Positions 1 to 9,162 of a DNA stretch of 64,000 nt are shown here, piece after piece (within the stretch, counting starts at the first letter, position 1; every line of letters begins with the position of its first letter). A program made the position numbers and the translations under genes. Source of the stretch: Pseudomonas sp. HAR-UPW-AIA-41 (GTDB lineage: Bacteria; Pseudomonadota; Gammaproteobacteria; Pseudomonadales; Pseudomonadaceae); NCBI RefSeq assembly GCF_002304225.1, contig NZ_NSLB01000008.1, positions 62,001 through 126,000 of the forward strand, read 5' to 3'. The notes under the pieces were generated by a model. The model was not told where the DNA came from and searched no databases. It saw only the letters and a program-made list of their open reading frames with translations.

Positions 1-92
1 GCGTGCTGTTGCTGGTGGTGGGCTACTTTGCCCCGCTGCCGCCGCGTCAGGAGGAGGCCTGTGAGCAACAGGCTGGTGAGGAGTTGAAATGA
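1..92 (+). CDS. C-terminal end of a DUF2339-type membrane protein (partial)
   Basis: An open frame enters from the left edge. It reads a hydrophobic segment (VLLLVVGYFAPLPPR) and then a short acidic polar tail ending in EELK and TGA at 90-92. The stop overlaps the ATG of the next gene (ATGA). The hydrophobic end followed by a short tail, together with the DUF3999 gene that follows, suggests the multi-spanning DUF2339 protein that usually precedes DUF3999 in Pseudomonas. Only about 30 residues are visible, so the family assignment is inference from context. Confidence 0.6.
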   Translation, partial: VLLLVVGYFAPLPPRQEEACEQQAGEELK

Positions 93-1444
93 AGTCCTTG
101 ATGGCCCTGTTGCTGGTGCTGGCCACACCTGTTCTGGCGGTCGAAAAGGCCGAGGACTTCGCCTGGCAGGCGACCTTGCAGACGCCGGTCGCCGGCCCCT
201 GGTTCCAGCTGGACCTGCCGCTGCCGGCGCTGCTCGCTGCACGGCATAACGATCTGCGCGACCTGCGCGTGCAGAACGCTCAGGGCCAGTTTCTGGCCTA
301 CAGCCTGTTGCAGCCCGCAGCGGAATATCGTCAGGCCGAGCAGAGCCATGGCGTGCGCTGGTTCCCCCTGCAGGCCGAGCAGGCCACCACCGGCCTGCCG
401 CCGGGATTGCGCATCGAGAGCCGCAGCACGGGCACGCTGGTCGAGGTGCAGCCTGCGACGACATCAGGCAACCAGCCGTTGCCGCGTCAGGGCTGGTTGC
501 TGGATGCCAGTGCCATTCAGGCGCCTCTGGTGCGTCTGAGTCTCGACTGGGACGGTGCCGAAGGCTTCCAGCGTTTTGCCGTGGAGAGCAGCGATGATCT
601 GCAGCACTGGCAGGCGGTGGGGGACTATCAGGTGGCGCGCCTGAGTTTTGCAGGCGATCGCATCGAGCAGCGCGAGGTCAGGCTGCCGGCGCTGCGCAGC
701 CGCTACCTGCGACTGCTCTGGCGCTCGCCGGCGGTGGCCCCGGAGCTGAGGGCGGTGCAGCTGGTCAGTGTTCAGGAGGGCTATGTGGAACCGCCGCTGC
801 TGTGGTCCGAGCCGTTGCCGGCGCAGCCGCTGGATGCGCAGTCCTACCAGTGGAAGTTGCCGCGGGCATTGCCGGTGCAGGCTTTGCGTCTGCCGCTGAG
901 CGATGCCAACAGCTTGGTGCCGGTACGGGTGCAGGGACGCGTCGACACCACCCGGCCGTGGGCGGCAGTGACGCAGGGTGTGCTCTACCGCTTGCCGCAG
1001 CAGGGGCGCGAAGTGCGCGAGGAGGAACTGCGCCTGCCGGGCTGGCCGCTCAGCGAGCTGCGTGTGCAGGTGGATGCGCGTGGTGGCGGCTTTTCCAGCG
1101 CGCCGCAGTTGCAGTACGCCCTGAGTGGTCAGCGTCTGGTGTTCCTGGCCCGTGGCGAGGGGCCTTATCGTCTGCTGCTGGGCAATGCGAAGGCTGCCTC
1201 CGTCGAATTGCCGCTGGCGACGCTGATGCCCGGCTACAGCAGCGAGCAACTGCGTGAGCTGCCCAAGGCCACGCTGCTGCTTCCCGCCGCGCAGGCTGCG
1301 CCGGAGCAGACTCAGTCGGGTGCGGTGGCCGGTGATGCTCAGGCGGATTGGCAGCGCCTGGCCCTGTGGGCGGTACTCCTGGTCGGGGTTTTGTTGCTGG
1401 GGGGGATGGCTTACAGCCTCCTGCGTCCGCGCAAGTCTGTGTGA
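89..1444 (+). CDS. DUF3999 domain-containing membrane-anchored protein
   Basis: The 451-residue protein has an N-terminal signal peptide (MKSLMALLLVLATPVLA) and a long periplasmic part rich in beta-strand-like, Leu/Arg/Gln-rich sequence. One C-terminal transmembrane helix (about residues 428-446) is followed by a basic tail (LRPRKSV). This layout fits DUF3999, a family of unknown function found beside DUF2339 proteins. The start overlaps the stop of the upstream gene by four bases, so the two are probably translationally coupled and may act together in the envelope. No catalytic motif is evident. Family assignment is from recollection of the pair and the topology; the function is unknown. Confidence 0.8.
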   Translation: MKSLMALLLVLATPVLAVEKAEDFAWQATLQTPVAGPWFQLDLPLPALLAARHNDLRDLRVQNAQGQFLAYSLLQPAAEYRQAEQSHGVRWFPLQAEQATTGLPPGLRIESRSTGTLVEVQPATTSGNQPLPRQGWLLDASAIQAPLVRLSLDWDGAEGFQRFAVESSDDLQHWQAVGDYQVARLSFAGDRIEQREVRLPALRSRYLRLLWRSPAVAPELRAVQLVSVQEGYVEPPLLWSEPLPAQPLDAQSYQWKLPRALPVQALRLPLSDANSLVPVRVQGRVDTTRPWAAVTQGVLYRLPQQGREVREEELRLPGWPLSELRVQVDARGGGFSSAPQLQYALSGQRLVFLARGEGPYRLLLGNAKAASVELPLATLMPGYSSEQLRELPKATLLLPAAQAAPEQTQSGAVAGDAQADWQRLALWAVLLVGVLLLGGMAYSLLRPRKSV

Positions 1445-1581
1445 GTTACTTCACATTGTTCGGTCTGCTGGCTAGGCTAGCTGCCTGGTGACTGGGTGAG
1501 TGACAGCCGCAGCGGAGAGCGGATCAGGATGAGTGCGGTTCTAGGGTATAAGGTAAACGCAACCTTGGTTCGGGGGCGGGC

Positions 1582-3249
1582 ATGAGCGCCTGTTCGATCA
1601 ACCAATGGCAGTTAACCCCTCCGGTGGTTTTGTGTATCTGTCTGAGCGTAGGGGTTATTTTGCTGGCTCGCTGGGTCAGTCGGCAGCAGGCCTTTCCCGG
1701 GCGTAACAGCTTTGTCCTGCTGCAATTGACCGTGCTCTGGTGGATGGGGGCTGCCGCTCTGGAAATGGCTGCCCTGGCGCCAGACTGCAAGGTGCTCTGG
1801 GCGCAAATGGCCTGGCCGGGTATCGCTGGCGTGCCCAGTTTCTGGGCGGTTTTCCTTTGGCAGTATGTCAATAGTAGTCAGCGTCCACTGCGCGCCGGCA
1901 GCATTGCATTGTTACTGCTCGGGCCGGTACTGATCTGGCTTTTAGCCCTCAGCAATCCCTGGCATCAGTTGTTCTACGGCCCCGGAACACAGCCGCTGTC
2001 AGCCGAGCAGGGTGCTCCCATTCACTATGACCACGGCGTGCTGTTCATGGCCGCCGCTGCTTACATGTATGTGCTGATGCTTTACTGCCTTTGGCTGGTC
2101 CTGCGAGCTGCCTGGTTCAGTGAGGGAGTGCATCGCCGACATTACCTGGCGTTTGTGCTGGTGACCTGTGTGCCCTGGGTGGCCAACATCAGTTACGTGG
2201 TTTTTGGCGTTACCCTCTTTGGTTTTGATCCAACGCCTTTTTGCTTTGCGTTCACCGTAGTGGCTTTTGCCTGGCTGATTTTGGGCGTTCGCCTATTTGA
2301 TCTGTTGCCGGTGGCGCGCCATCTTCTGGTCGAAGTACTGCCGGACCCAGTCCTGGTGGTTGATGGGCAGGGGCGGGTAGTCGAGGCCAATCCGGTGGCT
2401 CTGCAGCTGGCGGGCTTGCGTGGTTCCTGGAGGGGATTGTCGCTGCAACATTGGCCGGTGTTTGGGGACCCGCTGTGCAAGGCCATGGGCACTTCCACTG
2501 ATTCTCTGGCGCAACTGGAGCTGGCCTGTGGCACTGCGTTCTTCGAGGTGCGTTTGCGTAACATTGAGCGCCCTGTTAAGGGAGGCATGCAACGTCTTGG
2601 GCAGATGATCTATCTGCGCGACGTGACCGCCCGTCACCAGAGTGAAGTGAATCTGGCCGCCGCGCTGGCACTTAGTGAAGAACGTTTGAGCACCATTTCC
2701 GAGTTGCATGAGCAGCTACGCGAGCAGGCTCTGCATGATCCGCTTACCGGTTTGTACAACCGCCGTTACCTTGCTGAGTTTTTCGAGCGTGAGCAGTCGC
2801 GTGCCTTGCGTGATCGCTTACCGCTGGCGCTAGCGTTGATCGACCTGGACCACTTCAAACAACTCAATGACAGCTATGGTCATTTGGCTGGTGATGAGGT
2901 GTTGCGTGCGGTGGCGCAGCATCTGGAGATGAACCTGCGCAGTACCGATGCGGTGTTTCGTATCGGTGGCGAGGAGTTCCTGCTGATTCTTCCTGGGGTG
3001 GATGCCGCCGAAGCTACTCAGCGCGTGGAAAGCCTGCGTGAGCAGCTCGCCAGCGTGCGTCTGCCAACCCGAGCGGGTGCGCTACAGGTCACCCTGTCCG
3101 CCGGTCTGGCGCTGTGGCCTGAGCATGGCCATGCTCTGGACGAACTGCTGCAGGCCGCCGATGCAGCGCTGTATCAGGCCAAGCATGCCGGGCGTAACCG
3201 TGTACAGACAGCCTCATGTGATACCAGTCGACCTGCTGCGGAGCTGTAA
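1582..3249 (+). CDS. Membrane-bound diguanylate cyclase (7TM sensor, PAS, GGDEF)
   Basis: The 555-residue protein has seven or so hydrophobic helices over roughly residues 10-235, resembling the N-terminal 7TM region found on some histidine kinases. A PAS-like segment follows (about 245-355, containing VLVVDGQGRVVEANPVAL), then a short coiled linker and a C-terminal GGDEF domain. The active-site signature is GGEEF at residues 462-466, an accepted variant for c-di-GMP synthesis. An RxxD inhibitory site (RSTD) lies five residues upstream, so product feedback is likely. The start is the ATG after a G-rich stretch at 1571-1581. The gene is monocistronic. The 137 bp upstream (1445-1581) show no clear promoter to me. 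Confidence 0.9.
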   Translation: MSACSINQWQLTPPVVLCICLSVGVILLARWVSRQQAFPGRNSFVLLQLTVLWWMGAAALEMAALAPDCKVLWAQMAWPGIAGVPSFWAVFLWQYVNSSQRPLRAGSIALLLLGPVLIWLLALSNPWHQLFYGPGTQPLSAEQGAPIHYDHGVLFMAAAAYMYVLMLYCLWLVLRAAWFSEGVHRRHYLAFVLVTCVPWVANISYVVFGVTLFGFDPTPFCFAFTVVAFAWLILGVRLFDLLPVARHLLVEVLPDPVLVVDGQGRVVEANPVALQLAGLRGSWRGLSLQHWPVFGDPLCKAMGTSTDSLAQLELACGTAFFEVRLRNIERPVKGGMQRLGQMIYLRDVTARHQSEVNLAAALALSEERLSTISELHEQLREQALHDPLTGLYNRRYLAEFFEREQSRALRDRLPLALALIDLDHFKQLNDSYGHLAGDEVLRAVAQHLEMNLRSTDAVFRIGGEEFLLILPGVDAAEATQRVESLREQLASVRLPTRAGALQVTLSAGLALWPEHGHALDELLQAADAALYQAKHAGRNRVQTASCDTSRPAAEL

Positions 3250-3260
3250 TGCAGCAGGTC
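3230..3260 (+). repeat. Inverted repeat around the stop codon of the diguanylate cyclase gene
   Basis: GACCTGCTGC (3230-3239) is followed 11 bases later by its exact reverse complement GCAGCAGGTC (3251-3260), with the TAA stop in the loop. No T-run follows, so it is not a classical intrinsic terminator. It could act as an RNA 3'-end stabiliser or a weak terminator ahead of fbp. Confidence 0.55.
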
Positions 3261-3332
3261 AGGTGCGTGAGGCGCGTCTGGCGCTAAAGGAGTAAACTGC
3301 GCGCCAGTTTTCCCTTCTCTCCGGAGCCTTCC

Positions 3333-4340
3333 ATGTCCCGCGTTACCCTGAGCCGTTATCTGATCGAGCAGACCCGCAGTCACAACACCCCGGCCGATCT
3401 GCGTTTCCTGATTGAGGTGGTGGCGCGTGCCTGCAAGGAAATCAGCCACGCCGTGTCCAAAGGCGCGCTGGGTGGTGTACTCGGTAGCATGGGCACCGAG
3501 AACGTGCAGGGCGAGGTGCAGAAGAAGCTGGATGTGATCTCCAACGAGATTCTGCTTGAGGCCAACGAGTGGGGCGGCCACCTGGCCGGCATGGCGTCCG
3601 AGGAAATGGACAATGCCTATCAGATTCCCGGCAAGTACCCGAAAGGCGCCTATCTGCTGGTATTCGACCCGCTGGACGGCTCCTCCAATATCGACGTCAA
3701 CGTTTCGGTTGGCACCATCTTCTCCGTGCTGCGCTGTCCGGACCGCAATGGTGCCGAGGGTGATCTGGGCGAAGAAGCCTTCCTCCAGCCAGGCACCGAG
3801 CAGGTGGCCGCCGGTTATGCCATTTACGGCCCGCAGACCATGCTGATGCTGACTCTCGGCGACGGTGTCAAGGGCTTCACCCTGGACCGCGAGATGGGCA
3901 GTTTCGTGCTCACCCACGACAACATCCGCGTGCCGGAAAGCACCGCCGAGTTTGCCATCAACATGTCCAACCAGCGTCACTGGGAAGCCCCGGTAAAGCG
4001 CTATGTCTCCGAGCTGCTGGCCGGCAAGGAAGGCCCGCTGGGCAAGAACTACAACATGCGCTGGATTGCCTCGATGGTTGCAGACGTGCACCGCATCCTC
4101 ACCCGTGGCGGCCTGTTCATGTACCCGCGCGATGCCCGCGAGCCGGAGAAGCCGGGCAAGCTGCGCCTGATGTATGAAGCCAACCCGATGTCGATGCTGA
4201 TCGAGCAGGCGGGTGGCGCCGCCACCAACGGCACCCAGCGCATTCTCGATATCCAGCCGACTTCGTTGCACCAGCGCGTGGCGGTGTTCCTCGGCTCCAA
4301 GGAAGAAGTCGAGCGCGTTACCGCCTACCATCAGGACTAA
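3333..4340 (+). CDS. fbp: Fructose-1,6-bisphosphatase class 1
   Basis: The 335-residue protein hydrolyses fructose 1,6-bisphosphate to fructose 6-phosphate in gluconeogenesis, in the cytosol. The class 1 metal-binding signature [13 protein letters not shown] is present near residue 112. The conserved GTQRILD and sugar-phosphate-binding segments ([31 protein letters not shown]) are also intact. Length and ends match the bacterial family. A good ribosome binding site (CCGGAG) precedes the ATG by about 7 bases. The gene sits between the diguanylate cyclase and estA and appears to be its own unit. For a pseudomonad, which lacks phosphofructokinase-based glycolysis, this is a core gluconeogenic enzyme. 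Confidence 0.97.
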   Translation: MSRVTLSRYLIEQTRSHNTPADLRFLIEVVARACKEISHAVSKGALGGVLGSMGTENVQGEVQKKLDVISNEILLEANEWGGHLAGMASEEMDNAYQIPGKYPKGAYLLVFDPLDGSSNIDVNVSVGTIFSVLRCPDRNGAEGDLGEEAFLQPGTEQVAAGYAIYGPQTMLMLTLGDGVKGFTLDREMGSFVLTHDNIRVPESTAEFAINMSNQRHWEAPVKRYVSELLAGKEGPLGKNYNMRWIASMVADVHRILTRGGLFMYPRDAREPEKPGKLRLMYEANPMSMLIEQAGGAATNGTQRILDIQPTSLHQRVAVFLGSKEEVERVTAYHQD

Positions 4341-4399
4341 AGCTCCATTCGTCATACGCTCACCCATCTGGGGGAGCGCCAGTGATCCCAGTCTACTTT

Positions 4400-4438
4400 A
4401 GGCTCCGCGGCTCTTATAAGAACAAGAGTCCGGAGCCT
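4400..4438 (+). promoter_or_regulatory. Hairpin that covers the estA ribosome binding site
   Basis: AGGCTCCG (4400-4407) pairs with CGGAGCCT (4431-4438), and inside it CTCTT (4411-4415) pairs with AAGAG (4424-4428), leaving an 8-base loop. The GGAG Shine-Dalgarno core at 4432-4435, six bases before the estA ATG, lies in the 3' arm and would be sequestered when folded. Only three T residues follow, so this is a better fit to translational control than to a terminator of fbp, although a weak terminator is an alternative. Confidence 0.6.
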
Positions 4439-4440
4439 TT

Positions 4441-6363
4441 ATGCTCAAACCGTACAAATCCTTGGCAGCCGCCATCGCCCTAGCCAGCCTGCCGGTTACC
4501 AGCTCAGCAATGCCCTACTCCCAGTTCATCGTCTTTGGTGATTCGTTGAGTGATAGCGGGCAATTCCCCGATGCCGGCAGTCCCCTGCTCGTCGGCAACC
4601 CGACGGGAGGGACGCGCTTCACCAACCGTACGGGGCCCAACTACCTGAGCAACAATACTGAGTATTTTGATTTGGTGGGCACGCAGCGCCTGGCTGCCCA
4701 ACTGGGATTGCAAGCGCTGGCTTCCACGCCCGTACTTCCTCAAGCGCTGACGGGAAATCCTGACGGTACTAACTATGCGGTAGGCGGGTATCGAACGGAG
4801 CAGGTGCTTGCGTCCATTACAACGACATCTCAGACGGTGATTCCTGTTGGTCAGCCAGGTGCCGGTACGGTATTGCGTTCCAGGCAGGGCTATCTCGCAC
4901 AATTTAGTGCGGCTGATCCGAATGCCCTGTTTTACGTCAATGGTGGTGGTAACGATGTCTTGCAGTTTGTCGTCACTGATCAGGCCACGGCGGCTGCTGC
5001 CGCCGCCAACTTGGTTGCAGGGGTTGCGGCATTGCAGGCGGCCGGTGCGCGCACCATCATCGTCTCTGATCTGCCCGATGTAGGAATGACACCGGCTGGC
5101 TTTGCCAGTGGCTTCAGGGCCGCATGGTCCACGGCGTCCGGTTTGTTCAACGACGAACTGGGTCGTCAGTTGACGGCGCTGGGCGGCAATGTCATTCGCC
5201 TTAATTACCGTGGCCTGCTGTCCGAGGTGCAAGGTGATTTGGCTTTGTTTGGCTTCGACCCACTCGTTGCACAAACCAATGTTTGCTTTAGCGGATCGAG
5301 TTGCCTGGCTGATCCCACTTGGGGAATCGGTGGTACAACGCCCAACCCCAACCGCCTGATGTTTAATGATGGCGTGCATCCTACCGGCGCTGTGCAGCAA
5401 ATCAGCGCGGACTATATCTACTCCCTTCTCTCCGCCCCTTGGGAAGTCGGCCTGTTGCCGGAGATGGCGCTGTCCAGCCTGATCGGTCATCAGCAACAAT
5501 TGCAAAGTCAGGTGCAAGAGCAGTGGCAGGCCGGAGGGCAGTGGCGCAGTTTTGTGGTGGCCAACGGCATGCGTCGAGAGTTCGAGCAGAATACTGCTGT
5601 TGCCGAGGGGGACAGTGATGCGCTTGGGCTGACTTTGGGCGGCAGCTACCGCCTGAATGATCAATGGCGTGTAGGTCTGGCGCTGGGGCTGCAATCGCAG
5701 CAACTGGAGACGCAGACCGATTCCGAATACGACCTGAGCAGCTACCTGCTCAGTGGATTTGCTCAGTTCCAGCAGGATCGGCTATGGGCTAACGGCAGCG
5801 TTAGCGTGGGGCATTTGGATTATCAGAATCTCGAGCGTCAGTTCGCGCTGGGTATAACCGAGCGTACCGAGAAGGGTGACAGCGATGGTCAGCTTTACGC
5901 ATTGTCGGCTCGTATTGGCTATGACCTGGCCAATGCAGGAACCGGCTGGCAGGTGAGTCCGTTTATCAGTGCCGACTTTGCGCGCATCGATGTGGATGGC
6001 TATCGCGAAAGTGGTAACCGTTCCACGGCGCTTAACTTTGCCGATCAACAGCGTGACAGTCAGCGCCTGGGTTTAGGTCTGCAACTCAGCCATCAACTGA
6101 CATCCAGCAGTCAGCTGTTCGCTGAGATATCCCGTGAGCGTGAGTTCAAGGATGACCCGCAGCAATTGCGTATGGGCCTTAACAGTGTGGCCAACAACAG
6201 CTTCGAACTGCAGGGTTATACGCCTCAGGGTGGTCAGACCTTGGCGAGCTTTGGTGTGAGCCATCGCGTGGGTAGCGAGCTTGGTTTGTCTGCCAGCTAC
6301 AACTTCCGCGGCACAGAGGACCGCCAGCATGGGCTCAATCTTTCTTTGAGCTGGGACTGGTAG
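4441..6363 (+). CDS. estA: GDSL-family autotransporter esterase EstA
   Basis: The 640-residue protein has an N-terminal signal peptide (about residues 1-23) followed by a GDSL passenger. The nucleophile block is FGDSLSD with Ser35, GGGND provides the oxyanion block, and DGVHPTG supplies the Asp/His pair. The last 280 or so residues form a 12-stranded-type autotransporter beta-barrel ending in aromatic W-D-W. It is expected to sit in the outer membrane with the esterase facing outward. In P. aeruginosa the homologue affects rhamnolipid production and motility (family knowledge). The region has more AT-rich codons than fbp. The start is fixed by the signal peptide and the GGAG at 4432. A hairpin terminator follows the stop. 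Confidence 0.95.
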   Translation: MLKPYKSLAAAIALASLPVTSSAMPYSQFIVFGDSLSDSGQFPDAGSPLLVGNPTGGTRFTNRTGPNYLSNNTEYFDLVGTQRLAAQLGLQALASTPVLPQALTGNPDGTNYAVGGYRTEQVLASITTTSQTVIPVGQPGAGTVLRSRQGYLAQFSAADPNALFYVNGGGNDVLQFVVTDQATAAAAAANLVAGVAALQAAGARTIIVSDLPDVGMTPAGFASGFRAAWSTASGLFNDELGRQLTALGGNVIRLNYRGLLSEVQGDLALFGFDPLVAQTNVCFSGSSCLADPTWGIGGTTPNPNRLMFNDGVHPTGAVQQISADYIYSLLSAPWEVGLLPEMALSSLIGHQQQLQSQVQEQWQAGGQWRSFVVANGMRREFEQNTAVAEGDSDALGLTLGGSYRLNDQWRVGLALGLQSQQLETQTDSEYDLSSYLLSGFAQFQQDRLWANGSVSVGHLDYQNLERQFALGITERTEKGDSDGQLYALSARIGYDLANAGTGWQVSPFISADFARIDVDGYRESGNRSTALNFADQQRDSQRLGLGLQLSHQLTSSSQLFAEISREREFKDDPQQLRMGLNSVANNSFELQGYTPQGGQTLASFGVSHRVGSELGLSASYNFRGTEDRQHGLNLSLSWDW

Positions 6364-6378
6364 CAGCGCCGCGATTAA

Positions 6379-6409
6379 AAACGGGGTAGGCTTGCAAAGC
6401 CCCCCGTTT
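6379..6409 (+). terminator. Intrinsic terminator after estA
   Basis: AAACGGGG (6379-6386) pairs with CCCCGTTT (6402-6409), and an inner stem GGCTT/AAGCC extends it. It lies 16 bases after the estA stop and ends in TTTC. Confidence 0.7.
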
Positions 6410-6428
6410 CTTGGCCCGAGGTCTTGTC

Positions 6429-6680
6429 ATGGTTCGTTCATTCACTGTCGCCCTCTTAATGCTCCTGCTGGCGGCCTGCAGCAAGGTCAATCAGGAAAAC
6501 TACGCCAAGCTCAAGGCCGGTATGACCAAGGCCGAGGTCGAGGCGCTCATTGGTGAGCCGAAGGAGTGTGCCGGTGCCATTGGCCTGACCAGTTGTACCT
6601 GGGGCGATGAGAAGGCTTCGATCAGCGTGCAGTACGCTGGCGACAAGGTGATGATGTTTTCCGGTAACGGCCTGAAATGA
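6429..6680 (+). CDS. Small SmpA/BamE-like lipoprotein (DUF3862 type)
   Basis: An 83-residue lipoprotein precursor. The signal sequence ends in the lipobox LLAAC, so acylation at that Cys is expected. The mature part carries the motif YAKLKAGMTKAEVEALIGEP, typical of the SmpA/OmlA/BamE-like and DUF3862 fold, where a G-M-x-x-x-E-V-x-x-x-(L/I)-G-x-P helix-turn is conserved. An in-frame TTG at 6411 could extend the frame, but the ATG at 6429 starts directly at the signal peptide and is preferred. The stop overlaps the ATG of the lipocalin gene by four bases, so the two are probably one unit. The exact role is unknown. Confidence 0.85.
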   Translation: MVRSFTVALLMLLLAACSKVNQENYAKLKAGMTKAEVEALIGEPKECAGAIGLTSCTWGDEKASISVQYAGDKVMMFSGNGLK

Positions 6681-7213
6681 TGCGCCTGAGTGCTTGTCTG
6701 CTGGCCCTGCTGCTGACGGGCTGCGCGAGTCAGGTGGCGCCGCCGGCCACGGTCGGTTCGGTTGATCTGCAGCGCTATCAGGGCACCTGGTACGAGCAGG
6801 CGCGGCTGCCGATGTTCTTTCAGCGTAACTGCGCAGAGTCCGAGGCCCACTACCGTTTGCAGGACGACGGCAGCGTAGCGGTGCGCAACCGCTGCCTGAC
6901 GTACGACGGCGAATGGCAGCAGGCTGAGGGCCGCGCAGAACCACAGCAGGCGGGGCAGACCGACAAGCTGTGGGTGCGCTTCGATAACTGGTTCGCCCAG
7001 CTGTTTCCCAATGTCGCCCGTGGCGACTACTGGGTGCTCTATCTGGATGAAGGCTACCAGCTGGCCCTGGTCGGCAACCCCAATCGCGAATATCTCTGGC
7101 TGTTGTCACGGGAACAGCAGATCAGTCCCGCGCAGCGTCAGCTGCTGTTGGACCAGGCCCATGCCCGTGGCTTCGTCACGGATGAGCTGATCTGGCGCGG
7201 CGACAAACCCTGA
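6677..7213 (+). CDS. blc: Outer-membrane bacterial lipocalin (Blc-like lipoprotein)
   Basis: The 178-residue protein has a lipoprotein signal (MMRLSACLLALLLTGC, lipobox LTGC). It carries the lipocalin signature: YQGTWYEQARLP near residues 34-45, the second conserved region with DGSV and RNRC, and the third region ending in LSREQQISPAQ. Bacterial lipocalins are outer-membrane lipoproteins that bind lysophospholipids or fatty acids and are often stress induced. The start overlaps the upstream small lipoprotein stop (ATGA), and a second ATG lies one codon in. Placement after another lipoprotein suggests a small envelope-maintenance unit. Confidence 0.92.
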   Translation: MMRLSACLLALLLTGCASQVAPPATVGSVDLQRYQGTWYEQARLPMFFQRNCAESEAHYRLQDDGSVAVRNRCLTYDGEWQQAEGRAEPQQAGQTDKLWVRFDNWFAQLFPNVARGDYWVLYLDEGYQLALVGNPNREYLWLLSREQQISPAQRQLLLDQAHARGFVTDELIWRGDKP

Positions 7214-7226
7214 TCACCGGGCGCGC

Positions 7227-7658
7227 CTACTTCCACTCCAGGCGCGCTAGTTGCCAATCGCCTTCGACCAGCCACCACTCCAGCTTCAGGTCATAGGGCC
7301 GGGCGCTGTCCGGCAGCAGGTTGTCGGCGCCTGTCAGCAGCACTTGTGCGGTGCTGTAGGCGCGGTCGCTGTAGCTGCTGTCCAGGTGGCTGTCCTGATT
7401 CAGGATGCTGACGCCGATTTTCTTGTGCCGTAAAAAATACAGGGCCATGCTGCGCTGCGCCCAGTCGCGGCGGTACTGGTTCTGGGCCAGGAAATCAGCA
7501 TGCAGCAGATCCATCACCGCGCCGGCATCCTTATTCTGCAGGGCCTCCTGCAGAAGCGCGGCGTTCTGTTGAACCCGCTGCAGTGGGCCTTCCTGGCGGC
7601 AGCCACCGAGCACCAGCAGAAGGCTGAACAGCAGTAGCGTGCGGCGTGACATGCTCAT
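7227..7658 (-). CDS. Lipoprotein with NTF2/SnoaL-like fold (hypothetical)
   Basis: A 143-residue lipoprotein precursor with lipobox VLGGC after a hydrophobic signal. The mature domain has helix QRVQQNAALLQEALQNKDAGAVMDLLHADFLAQN followed by alternating beta strands that end in LEWWLVEGDWQLARLEWK. That arrangement resembles the cone-shaped NTF2-like fold; the assignment is structural inference and no active-site residues are claimed. The ATG at 7658 has an AGGA eight bases upstream; a second ATG lies two codons in. It converges with the lipocalin gene and diverges from pip. Confidence 0.75.
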   Translation of the reverse strand: MSMSRRTLLLFSLLLVLGGCRQEGPLQRVQQNAALLQEALQNKDAGAVMDLLHADFLAQNQYRRDWAQRSMALYFLRHKKIGVSILNQDSHLDSSYSDRAYSTAQVLLTGADNLLPDSARPYDLKLEWWLVEGDWQLARLEWK

Positions 7659-7735
7659 TGGTGCAATCCTCGTTATGATGCGCGGATGGACTGGGGCGTG
7701 GTTGCGCGCCCCACGCAGTGACTGGAGTGTTCACC

Positions 7736-8707
7736 ATGCTGACCGTGTTTCCGGAAATCAAACCCTACGCCCGTCATGAGCTGCCCGTCGAGGCTCCGCA
7801 TGTGCTGTACGTGGATGAGAGTGGCTCGGCAGACGGACTGCCGGTGGTGTTCATTCACGGTGGTCCGGGTGCCGGCTGCGACGCCCTGAGCCGGCGCTTC
7901 TTCGACCCCAGCCTGTACCGCATTGTCACCTTCGATCAGCGTGGCTGCGGCCGTTCAACCCCGCACGCCAGTCTGGAAAACAATACCACCTGGGATCTGG
8001 TCGCCGATCTGGAACGCATCCGTGAGCACCTTGGCATCGAGAAATGGGTGCTGTTCGGTGGTTCCTGGGGCTCGACGCTCAGCCTCGCTTACGCGCAGAC
8101 CCACCCCGAGCGGGTACATGCCCTGATTCTGCGCGGCATCTTTCTCTGCCGCCCGCAGGACTTCCACTGGTTCTATCAGGAAGGCGCCAGCCGCCTCTTT
8201 CCGGATTACTGGGAGGATTACCTGGCGCCGATCCCGGCAGAGGAGCATGGCGACCTCATGCAGGCCTTCTACAAGCGTCTGACCGGCGCCGACCAGATTG
8301 CCCAGATGCACGCGGCCAAGGCCTGGTCGACCTGGGAAGGCCGCACCGCCACCCTGCGTCCCAACCCGCAGGTGGTCGATCGCTTCAGCGAGGCGCACCG
8401 TGCCTTGTCGATTGCCCGCATCGAATGCCACTACTTCGTCAACAATGCCTTCCTCGAGAACGATCAGCTGCTGCGCGACATGCATAAGATCGCGCACCTG
8501 CCGGGTGTCATCGTGCATGGCCGCTATGACGCCATCTGCCCGCTGGACAATGCTTGGGCGCTGCACAAGGCCTGGCCGAACAGCGAGTTGCAGATCATCC
8601 GCGATGCCGGTCACTCGGCTGCCGAGGCCGGGATCACCGATGCGCTGGTACGGGCGACCAGCCAGATTGCCCGGCGCCTGCTCGATCTGCCGCCGGAAGA
8701 AGCATGA
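7736..8707 (+). CDS. pip: Proline iminopeptidase
   Basis: The 323-residue alpha/beta-hydrolase (peptidase S33) removes N-terminal proline from peptides in the cytosol. Diagnostic features are the oxyanion segment [12 protein letters not shown], the nucleophile elbow GGSWGS with Ser110, [10 protein letters not shown] carrying the Asp, and the C-terminal AGHSA His. A GTG at 7718 could add six residues. The ATG at 7736 is preferred because GGAG lies about eight bases upstream and the length matches the family. The TGA overlaps the dtd ATG (ATGA), so pip-dtd form a two-gene operon, as in other pseudomonads. Confidence 0.95.
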   Translation: MLTVFPEIKPYARHELPVEAPHVLYVDESGSADGLPVVFIHGGPGAGCDALSRRFFDPSLYRIVTFDQRGCGRSTPHASLENNTTWDLVADLERIREHLGIEKWVLFGGSWGSTLSLAYAQTHPERVHALILRGIFLCRPQDFHWFYQEGASRLFPDYWEDYLAPIPAEEHGDLMQAFYKRLTGADQIAQMHAAKAWSTWEGRTATLRPNPQVVDRFSEAHRALSIARIECHYFVNNAFLENDQLLRDMHKIAHLPGVIVHGRYDAICPLDNAWALHKAWPNSELQIIRDAGHSAAEAGITDALVRATSQIARRLLDLPPEEA

Positions 8708-9141
8708 AGGCGCTGATTCAACGGGTGCGCAAGGCTCATGTCGAGGTAGCCGGCGAAGTCGTCGGTGCCATCGATCAGGGGCTGCTGGTGCTGGTCGGCG
8801 TCGAACCGCAGGACAGCGAAGCCAGTGCCGCCAAACTGCTGCACAAGCTGCTCAATTACCGGGTGTTCAGTGACAGCGACGGCAAGATGAACCTGTCGCT
8901 GACCGAGGTGTCTGGCGGTCTGCTGCTGGTCTCCCAGTTCACTCTGGCGGCCGATACGCGCAAGGGGCTGCGGCCAGGCTTCTCCACCGCAGCGCCGCCG
9001 GCGCTGGGTGAGGCATTGTTCGATCATCTGGTTGGTCTGGCGCGCCAGCAGCACGACCCGGTCGCCACCGGGCGCTTTGGCGCCGACATGCAGGTGCACC
9101 TGATCAATGACGGGCCGGTGACCTTTCTGCTGGAAAGCTGA
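8704..9141 (+). CDS. dtd: D-aminoacyl-tRNA deacylase
   Basis: The 145-residue cytosolic enzyme hydrolyses D-aminoacyl-tRNA (and mischarged glycyl-tRNA-Ala), a proofreading step in translation. It has the family motifs: [15 protein letters not shown] at the N terminus, [16 protein letters not shown] (the SQFTL active-site segment) and the C-terminal [11 protein letters not shown] (the GP cis-proline motif). Length is typical. It is translationally coupled to pip through a four-base overlap. A short GTTTC-TTCC-GAAAC repeat directly follows the stop and separates it from the convergent diguanylate cyclase gene. Confidence 0.96.
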   Translation: MKALIQRVRKAHVEVAGEVVGAIDQGLLVLVGVEPQDSEASAAKLLHKLLNYRVFSDSDGKMNLSLTEVSGGLLLVSQFTLAADTRKGLRPGFSTAAPPALGEALFDHLVGLARQQHDPVATGRFGADMQVHLINDGPVTFLLES

Positions 9142-9162
9142 GTTTCTTCCGAAACGAACTGG

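Noticed and set aside
3174..4367. A 397-codon minus-strand frame opposite fbp
   Set aside because: Fully antisense to fbp, which has every family motif; no independent support.
9142..9155. GTTTC-TTCC-GAAAC after dtd as an intrinsic terminator
   Set aside because: The stem is only 5 bp and no T-run follows on either strand.
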